A stretch of 42,423 nt of DNA from Flavobacteriaceae bacterium (GTDB lineage Bacteria; Bacteroidota; Bacteroidia; Flavobacteriales; Flavobacteriaceae): NCBI GenBank assembly GCA_009926065.1, contig RFPP01000002.1, positions 93,713 through 136,135 on the forward strand. The letters are read 5' to 3'. Within the stretch, counting starts at the first letter, position 1. Each line of letters starts with the position of its first letter. A program made the translations under genes and the position numbers. Below, one piece after another: positions 37,684 to 42,423 of the stretch. The notes under the pieces are model-generated. The model worked only from the letters and a program-made list of their open reading frames with translations. It was not told the origin of the DNA and searched no databases.

Positions 37684-38520
37684 TTATTTTAATGTTTTTT
37701 TCATGATAACCGTATTCTCAGTAAATTTTTTAAGTTCAATTTTTGCATCCCCATAAAATTGAATCTCTGATTTACCAGAAGCCTCAATAGTAGCATTTGT
37801 AACTACATTTATCTTAGTTGTAGTATTAGCCTCTGCTATTAGTTCGGCTGTTTTAGAAATTAAATTCTTTCCAATAAATTCGGAACTATTATCGACTCTT
37901 AGCTTTAATTCAGAAACATCACCCTCAATAATAGCATTTGATTTCTGATACAAGTCAACCTTTAACTGATTTGAGGCAATTAATGCTTTTAATTGTGCAT
38001 TTTTACTTAATTCAATTGTAGCTATTTCTGATTTTAAATTCAATTCCGATTTAGACTTGTCGTTTTGCATAATAGTGAAGGTTTTTACAGAACCATTCAT
38101 GTAAATTTTTGAATAATCAAAAGTCTTAACTGTAAAATTATCCAATACTATTTCAGACGTTGCTGTAACTACAGACTCATGTTTTGCTAATAATAATTTG
38201 AAATCATTATTATAAAATACTTTTACAACAAATTTCTTGAATCCGCCAACGTCCTTTAAAGTAGTCAAACGCAGGGTATTTCCATTAGAATTAATGTTAA
38301 TTTCGCTGTGTAAATTATCATCTGCTTCAATTTCTAATGAACATTTATCGCTTTTAATTAATATAATATCAATATTATCTTCAATTTCTAAATTTTCAAA
38401 ATTACCTATTTCTTTTTTCTCAATAGTTACATTTTTTGATCCTTTTACCTTCTCTCTCTTTTGTCCATAAGAAAAACCTGTAACAATAATCGCAATTAAT
38501 AATAATGTTATCTTTTTCAT
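37684..38520 (-). CDS. Secreted GIN-domain (DUF2807) protein
   Basis: 278 residues. A signal peptide (MKKITLLLIAIIVTGFSYG) is followed by a beta-helix-like chain with short repeating strands: FENLEIEDNIDIILIKSD, DNLHSEININSNGNTLRL and later VDNSSEFIGKNLISKTAELIAEAN-type units. This is the pattern of the 'head GIN domain' / putative auto-transporter adhesin family of Bacteroidota. Its function is not established; an exported, possibly surface-exposed location is inferred. It lies downstream of pspC on the same strand, but a terminator separates them, so it probably has its own promoter. Confidence 0.85.
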   Translation of the reverse strand: MKKITLLLIAIIVTGFSYGQKREKVKGSKNVTIEKKEIGNFENLEIEDNIDIILIKSDKCSLEIEADDNLHSEININSNGNTLRLTTLKDVGGFKKFVVKVFYNNDFKLLLAKHESVVTATSEIVLDNFTVKTFDYSKIYMNGSVKTFTIMQNDKSKSELNLKSEIATIELSKNAQLKALIASNQLKVDLYQKSNAIIEGDVSELKLRVDNSSEFIGKNLISKTAELIAEANTTTKINVVTNATIEASGKSEIQFYGDAKIELKKFTENTVIMKKTLK

Positions 38521-38542
38521 TTTTTTAAAATAATTATTTCAT

Positions 38543-38550
38543 CAAAAGTA
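38543..38550 (-). promoter_or_regulatory. Possible -7 element of the GIN-domain gene
   Basis: TACTTTTG on the minus strand matches TANNTTTG, 22 nt before the ATG. A TTG sits 15 nt upstream inside the pspC terminator, shorter than the usual spacing. Confidence 0.35.
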
Positions 38551-38551
38551 G

Positions 38552-38584
38552 AAAAAAAAAACATCCAAATTATATTTGAATGTT
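38552..38584 (-). terminator. Rho-independent terminator of padR-pspC
   Basis: On the minus strand AACATTCAAAT (38584-38574) pairs with ATTTGGATGTT (38570-38560; one G-U pair) around a 3-nt loop, followed by eight or more T. It separates pspC from the GIN-domain gene. Confidence 0.85.
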
Positions 38585-38637
38585 ATTTTATTAGTTTTCC
38601 AAAGATGTAAATTAAAACTAATATATAAATTATATAA

Positions 38638-40293
38638 TTAATTGTTCTTTGTAACTGTCTCGATTATTTTATTTCCACCTACTTTTACAGAAACTGTTGT
38701 AGTTTCCTCACGGTCTGTTGTATCATTTTCATCTATTGGGCAATTCAAACACTTAACTTGAGAATTATCTACGTTATATATGTATTCATCAGAACTTGTA
38801 TGTAAATTGAAAAATGAATTATCTGAATAATCAAAATTCTTCACACTTGAATTAACCCTAAATAACGTTCCTTTTGGTAGGTATAATTTAATTTCTACTT
38901 TTTGATCTCTGTATTTGTCCTTTAATTCGGTAATTAAATAGTTGTCTAAAATTAATTGATTTCCTGTGATTTTGAATCCATATTTAATTTTACCAGCTCT
39001 AGAATTTGCATCTTCAAACGAAAAACCTTTTGCTTCTTTATTGATTTTGACATAAGGTAGTATCTCATCTGTTTTCTCAATTTGAAACGAAATACTATTT
39101 GAATATACCACATCTTGATTTAATGAATCTTTAGTCACATTAAACTCTACATAATCATTTATATCTTTTGAATAATAATCGTTATTCTTAAATTTAATAT
39201 ACAAAGTATCTTTTGGATTTAAATTGATAGTTTGTTTCTCATAAACTCTTCCGTCATAAGCATATTCCGAGGCTTGTTTTACACCAATAGATATCAAAAT
39301 TCCAATTGCAATAATCCAAATACCTAATAATACATATTTCGAAATTGACCCAATCGATTTACTTGATGGAGAGATAATCTTGATTCCTAATAATAATACA
39401 AAAATACTCGGAATACTTACCGCTAAGTAAAACATCAATCCAAAAAACCAAACAGGATAATCAGTGAAATTACCTAATTCAATAAATGAATGAAAAGGAA
39501 AATTTTCAAAATTAGAAGTACCAAAAGCTAAAACACCAATTAAAAATACAATCAATATAGCGACACTTGCTACTATCATTAATGCCCCAACCACTTTTGC
39601 AAGAATATTAATTATCGAGCCTAATATTTCACTAAATGCATCTTTAATTTTATTTCCATTTGATTTTAAATCTTTTTTTACTCCCTCAAAATCTGTTGAT
39701 TTTATTTTTCCTGTTAGGGATTCAATTTCTTCTCTAACTTTCTTTTCAATATTAGAAATAGTAACAGGCTCACCTCTCATTTCCAATTTTTCCGAAGTTG
39801 TTTTTGCTGCTGGCATTGCAATCCACAATATTATATAAGCCACAAATCCAGTTCCCCAGGCGAAAACCATTATCAATAAAATAACTCTTAAAATGGTTTT
39901 ATCTACACCAAAATAATGACCCAAACCAGCAAGAACTCCTCCAATAGCAGCATTTTCTTCATCACGATATAGCTTTTTTGTAATTTTAGAATTCGTGTAA
40001 ATTGGTTCATCTTTTATCGGTTCGTCACCCTCAATTCTGTAATCTTCAGGTTGTCCCATAATCGAAATAATTTCCTCAACTTCTCCAAGACTAATCACTT
40101 GCTTATCATTAGTGTGTTTTTCAGAAATGAGCTCTCCAATTCTAATTTCAATATCTTTGATTATTTCTTCCTGACCAGAATTTTTTGACAAAGAGCGTTT
40201 AATAGCTTCAATATAATTTGTCAATTTTTGATAAGCATCTTCATCAATATGAAATACTAATCCTCCTAAATTTATATTTATTGTCTTATTCAT
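38638..40293 (-). CDS. PspC-domain membrane protein
   Basis: 551 residues. A cytoplasmic N-terminal region (1-90, with IEIRIGELISEKH and GEVEEIISIMGQPEDYR) is followed by the PspC domain at about 107-165: KKLYRDEENAAIGGVLAGLG, HYFGVDKTILRVILLI and FVAYIILWIAMPA. Three to four more membrane helices (about 220-350) and a beta-rich periplasmic C-terminal domain with a CLNC motif near the end follow. PspC senses envelope stress in Enterobacteria; here the partner proteins PspA/PspB/PspF are absent. It starts 1 nt after the padR stop and is cotranscribed with it. Confidence 0.88.
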   Translation of the reverse strand: MNKTININLGGLVFHIDEDAYQKLTNYIEAIKRSLSKNSGQEEIIKDIEIRIGELISEKHTNDKQVISLGEVEEIISIMGQPEDYRIEGDEPIKDEPIYTNSKITKKLYRDEENAAIGGVLAGLGHYFGVDKTILRVILLIMVFAWGTGFVAYIILWIAMPAAKTTSEKLEMRGEPVTISNIEKKVREEIESLTGKIKSTDFEGVKKDLKSNGNKIKDAFSEILGSIINILAKVVGALMIVASVAILIVFLIGVLAFGTSNFENFPFHSFIELGNFTDYPVWFFGLMFYLAVSIPSIFVLLLGIKIISPSSKSIGSISKYVLLGIWIIAIGILISIGVKQASEYAYDGRVYEKQTINLNPKDTLYIKFKNNDYYSKDINDYVEFNVTKDSLNQDVVYSNSISFQIEKTDEILPYVKINKEAKGFSFEDANSRAGKIKYGFKITGNQLILDNYLITELKDKYRDQKVEIKLYLPKGTLFRVNSSVKNFDYSDNSFFNLHTSSDEYIYNVDNSQVKCLNCPIDENDTTDREETTTVSVKVGGNKIIETVTKNN

Positions 40294-40294
40294 T

Positions 40295-40627
40295 TTATTT
40301 TTTTTTGGTTGTTATTAAGTTCACAGCGTTTGATAATTCCTTCCAAGTGCTGTTTAATTCTGTTAAAAACTCACGACCTTCTTCAGTCAATCCATAGTAT
40401 TTTCTTGGCGGCCCTGACAATGATTCTTCCCACCGGTAGTTCAATAATCCATCGTTTTTTAAACGTGTCAATAACGGATAAACCGTTCCTTCAACAACCA
40501 GTAATTTTGCATTTTTCAAGGTGTCTAAAATCTCAGAAGTGTAAGCGTCTTTCTCTTTCAATACAGATAAGATGCAAAATTCGAGCACGCCTTTCCGCAT
40601 TTGCGCTTTTGTGTTTTCAATATTCAT
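40295..40627 (-). CDS. PadR-family transcriptional regulator
   Basis: 110 residues, a compact winged helix. KGVLEFCILSVLKEKDAYTSEI, EGTVYPLLTRLKNDGLL and SGPPRKYYGLTEEGREFL are the PadR signature, with a short C-terminal dimerisation helix. PadR proteins repress neighbouring genes and often themselves in response to small molecules. It is the first gene of the padR-pspC operon and probably controls it; a palindromic site about 210 nt upstream is a candidate operator. The 5' leader contains the structured element at 40654-40722. Confidence 0.93.
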   Translation of the reverse strand: MNIENTKAQMRKGVLEFCILSVLKEKDAYTSEILDTLKNAKLLVVEGTVYPLLTRLKNDGLLNYRWEESLSGPPRKYYGLTEEGREFLTELNSTWKELSNAVNLITTKKK

Positions 40628-40653
40628 ATTTTTATCATTTTATTTTATTTTGA

Positions 40654-40722
40654 AGCTATTTCCCGCTTTCCGTTTCAATCCAGGCATAAAAGCCTGGGAT
40701 TTTCTCTGTAATCAGGGCTAGG
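40654..40722 (-). repeat. Structured intergenic element, probable dispersed Flavobacterium repeat or RNA
   Basis: On the minus strand it begins CCTAGCCCTGATTACAG and ends GGAAAGCGGGAAATAGCT. The core is a hairpin: AATCCAGGC (40677-40685) pairs with GCCTGGGATT (40692-40701), with one bulged G and an ATAAAA loop on the plus strand. From memory, elements that start TAGCCCTGAT and end AGCGGGAAATAGCT recur between Flavobacterium genes. It may be the Rfam Flavo-1 RNA, but I cannot confirm that here. Only one copy is present in this window. Confidence 0.55.
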
Positions 40723-40835
40723 TTTCTTTAGTATTAATTATATAATTATTTGAATATTTAAATCCTATAAACCTTAAATCATTCAATTCTAAACTTATAG
40801 TCACTTATTTATTATGTAAATATATATCTTTTAAA

Positions 40836-40860
40836 TAGTATCTTGTTTTGCATAGTACTA
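40836..40860. promoter_or_regulatory. Candidate PadR operator, imperfect palindrome
   Basis: TAGTA (40836-40840) and TACTA (40856-40860) are inverted around TCTTGTTTTGCATAG. PadR proteins bind short inverted repeats near their own promoters. It lies about 210 nt before padR and about 90 nt before the divergent gene, so either could be controlled. Confidence 0.3.
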
Positions 40861-40925
40861 AAAATTAACATTTTATTAACTTTTATTAAGTGCGATTAAT
40901 ATTTTTTATGAAGGAAATTATTCAC

Positions 40926-40933
40926 TACTTTCG
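40926..40933 (+). promoter_or_regulatory. Possible -7 element of the DUF4442 gene
   Basis: TACTTTCG, a TANNTTCG variant, 17 nt before the ATG at 40951. The GTG at 40933 that opens a longer frame overlaps the last base of this box. Confidence 0.35.
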
Positions 40934-40950
40934 TGGAAATTCAAATCGTT

Positions 40951-41409
40951 ATGGAACTTACCCCAAGTAAAATAAATACTTTTCTCTTTTTTAAATTACC
41001 TTCTGCATTTATATGTGGTGTTCGTGTAAAAAAATTAGAACCAACTAAATGTGTAGTTACCGTTAAACATCGATGGATAAACCAAAATCCATTTAAATCA
41101 ATGTATTTTGCAGTACAAGCAATGGCTGCCGAATTATCAACAGGCGCTTTGGTAATGTATCAAATTAAAAAAAGTAATCAAAAAATTTCGATGTTAGTTG
41201 CTAATAATAAAGCCAATTTTACAAAAAAGGCAACTGGTAAAATAACATTTACTTGCCTAGATGGTAATAAAATAGAATTAGCTATCAATAATACTTTAGC
41301 TACCGGTGAAGGACAAACATTTTGGATGAAATCAATTGGAGTAGATGAAATAGGGACCCAAGTTTCTGAAATGGATTTTGAATGGAGCATCAAAATTAAA
41401 AGTCACTAA
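40951..41409 (+). CDS. DUF4442 / hotdog-fold thioesterase-like protein
   Basis: 152 residues from the ATG at 40951. A single hotdog domain with INTFLFFKLPSAFICGVRVK, HRWINQNPFKSMYFAVQAMA (helix plus the conserved N-P-x-x-S-M-Y-F segment) and AAELSTGALVMYQI. DUF4442 proteins resemble PaaI/YiiD-type acyl-CoA thioesterases, but their substrates are mostly unknown. The six-residue GTG-started extension is rejected because it overlaps the promoter. The TIGR01777 gene follows 84 nt downstream with its own promoter box. Confidence 0.8.
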   Translation: MELTPSKINTFLFFKLPSAFICGVRVKKLEPTKCVVTVKHRWINQNPFKSMYFAVQAMAAELSTGALVMYQIKKSNQKISMLVANNKANFTKKATGKITFTCLDGNKIELAINNTLATGEGQTFWMKSIGVDEIGTQVSEMDFEWSIKIKSH

Positions 41410-41468
41410 ATTTCATTTAACGTTAGTTAAATCCTACTTAAATAGTATAATTAATTTTACGATAAACG

Positions 41469-41476
41469 TAATTTTG
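41469..41476 (+). promoter_or_regulatory. -7 promoter element of the TIGR01777 gene
   Basis: TAATTTTG, an exact TANNTTTG match, 17 nt before the ATG at 41494. No exact -33 TTG is visible. Confidence 0.4.
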
Positions 41477-41493
41477 AGGTTTAGAAAATAAAA

Positions 41494-42399
41494 ATGAAAG
41501 TTTTAATTACAGGTGCAACAGGTTTAATAGGTTCAGAATTAGTTTCTTTACTTCTTCAAAACGGAATAAGTGTAAATTATCTCAGTACATCCAAAAAAAA
41601 GATTGTAAAGAAATTAAATTACAATGGATTTTATTGGAGTCCCGAGCGAGGATATATTGATGAAAATTGTTTAATTGGAGTAGATTCAATTATAAACTTA
41701 GCTGGCGCAAATATTGCTAAAAGATGGACTAATTCCTATAAACAAGAAATATTGGAAAGTCGTTTACTTTCGTCGGCATTATTATATAAAGCATTAAAAA
41801 ATAACCCTAATCAAGTAAAACAAATTGTGACTGCGTCTGGGACTTCTATATATCCAAATAGTGATACAATTATATACGATGAAAATTCAACTCAAATAAA
41901 TGATAGTTTTCTCGGGAATGTTGTTGTAAAATGGGAGGAAAGCACCGATAAATTTGCTTCGTTGGGTTTAAAAGTTTGTAAACTTCGAACCGGAATCGTA
42001 CTCTCATCTAAAGGAGGAGCACTTGTTGAAATGTTAAAAACAATTAAACTAGGCTTAGGTGCTTCTTTCGGCTCCGGGAAACAAATTCAATCTTGGATTC
42101 ATATTCACGATATTGCCGCCTTATATCTTTTTGCTATTAAAAATGATTTAGACGGTGTTTATAATGCTGTTTCTCCCAATCCAGTTACCAACGAAGAATT
42201 AACCCTTTCAATTGCTAAAGTACTTAAAAAGCCAATTTTTATGCCAAATATACCAAAGTTTGTTATGAAATTGGTGCTAGGAGAAATGCACGAATTACTG
42301 TTTGAAAACAGAAATCTAAGTGCTAAAAAAATAGAAGAAAAAGGTTTTGAATTCAAATATTTAACGATCGATAAGGCATTGAATAATATTTTATTATAA
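41494..42399 (+). CDS. TIGR01777-family NAD(P)-dependent epimerase-like protein (YfcH/SULA-like)
   Basis: 301 residues, an extended short-chain dehydrogenase fold. It has the nucleotide-binding GATGLIGSELVSLLLQNG, INLAGANIAKRW, TASGTSIYPNS at the catalytic Ser/Tyr position, KVCKLRTGIVLSSKGG, IQSWIHIHDIAALYLFA and YNAVSPNPVTNEEL, followed by the C-terminal DUF1731-type tail (LGEMHELLFENRNLSAKKI). This order is typical of E. coli YfcH and plant/cyanobacterial SulA homologues. The substrate is unknown. A terminator hairpin begins 6 nt after the stop codon. Confidence 0.92.
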   Translation: MKVLITGATGLIGSELVSLLLQNGISVNYLSTSKKKIVKKLNYNGFYWSPERGYIDENCLIGVDSIINLAGANIAKRWTNSYKQEILESRLLSSALLYKALKNNPNQVKQIVTASGTSIYPNSDTIIYDENSTQINDSFLGNVVVKWEESTDKFASLGLKVCKLRTGIVLSSKGGALVEMLKTIKLGLGASFGSGKQIQSWIHIHDIAALYLFAIKNDLDGVYNAVSPNPVTNEELTLSIAKVLKKPIFMPNIPKFVMKLVLGEMHELLFENRNLSAKKIEEKGFEFKYLTIDKALNNILL

Positions 42400-42405
42400 A
42401 AAAAA

Positions 42406-42423
42406 GCTCCTAATATTAGGAGC
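42406..42423 (+). terminator. Terminator hairpin after the TIGR01777 gene, cut by the window edge
   Basis: GCTCCTAATATTAGGAGC is a perfect palindrome preceded by an A run. The expected T tract lies beyond the last base. Confidence 0.7.

Larger units (their letters stand above)
40628..40950. other. Divergent intergenic region, 323 bp
   Basis: Gene-free space between padR (minus) and the DUF4442 gene (plus). It holds the structured element (40654-40722), an AT-rich stretch, a palindrome-like site (40836-40860) and a promoter -7 variant for the plus-strand gene (40926-40933). I found no open frame with coding character in it. Confidence 0.7.

Noticed and set aside
40309..40653. 114-codon open frame antisense to padR
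   Set aside because: It is a shadow of the conserved padR frame and ends in low-complexity hydrophobic sequence.

Overview
The window is AT-rich (roughly 30% GC by eye) and looks like chromosome from a Flavobacterium-like member of the Flavobacteriaceae (Bacteroidota). The supporting evidence is a type IX secretion (T9SS) type B C-terminal domain, a fused SecDF, a GIN-domain/PspC/PadR locus, a class III aminotransferase beside an OstA-like protein, and many Bacteroidota-type promoters (TTG, about 19 nt, TANNTTTG). Shine-Dalgarno sequences are largely absent. I saw no phage, insertion sequence, CRISPR array or defence island. The window is mostly core genome with one accessory cell-surface polysaccharide locus.

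Layout. 1-10.1 kb (all minus strand): the start of a class III aminotransferase, an OstA/LptA-like protein, NhaA, a fur / small membrane protein / purA group closed by a strong terminator, a bifunctional Rel/SpoT, a SpoU-type RNA methyltransferase and a large T9SS cargo protein. 10.2-20.2 kb: the polysaccharide cluster. It holds a FemAB/GNAT-like acyltransferase, an FdtB/QdtB-like sugar aminotransferase, a glycosyltransferase, a Wzx-like flippase and an OafA-like acyltransferase. These are followed by a GT2 on the minus strand, a GT4, an FdtA/QdtA-like ketoisomerase, another GT4 and a second minus-strand glycosyltransferase 5 nt behind ftsE. Together they are consistent with making, decorating and exporting a glycan that contains a 3-amino-3,6-dideoxyhexose. 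dTDP-glucose synthesis (rmlA/rmlB) and a Wzy polymerase are not visible here.

21-26.4 kb: a 1004-residue secreted TPR protein paired with an outer-membrane barrel protein, then a GreA-C-terminal-like protein. 26.5-35.5 kb: asnB, then gyrB / outer-membrane protein / mdh as one operon, then secDF, each group ended by a clear terminator. 35.5-38.6 kb: a LytTR response regulator broken by an in-frame stop, tRNA-Pro(TGG), trxB and a GIN-domain protein. 38.6-42.4 kb: pspC and padR, an intergenic structured element that resembles a recurrent Flavobacterium repeat or RNA, a DUF4442 hotdog protein and a TIGR01777 epimerase.

Most notable points: the nonsense codon that removes the DNA-binding domain of the LytTR regulator; the polysaccharide cluster with a FemAB-like enzyme translationally coupled to the aminotransferase; the structured repeat before padR; the near-leaderless fur promoter; and the TPR/barrel pair of unknown function. 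Several longest-ORF starts are wrong because an in-frame TTG lies inside a promoter -7 box or terminator; corrected starts are given.
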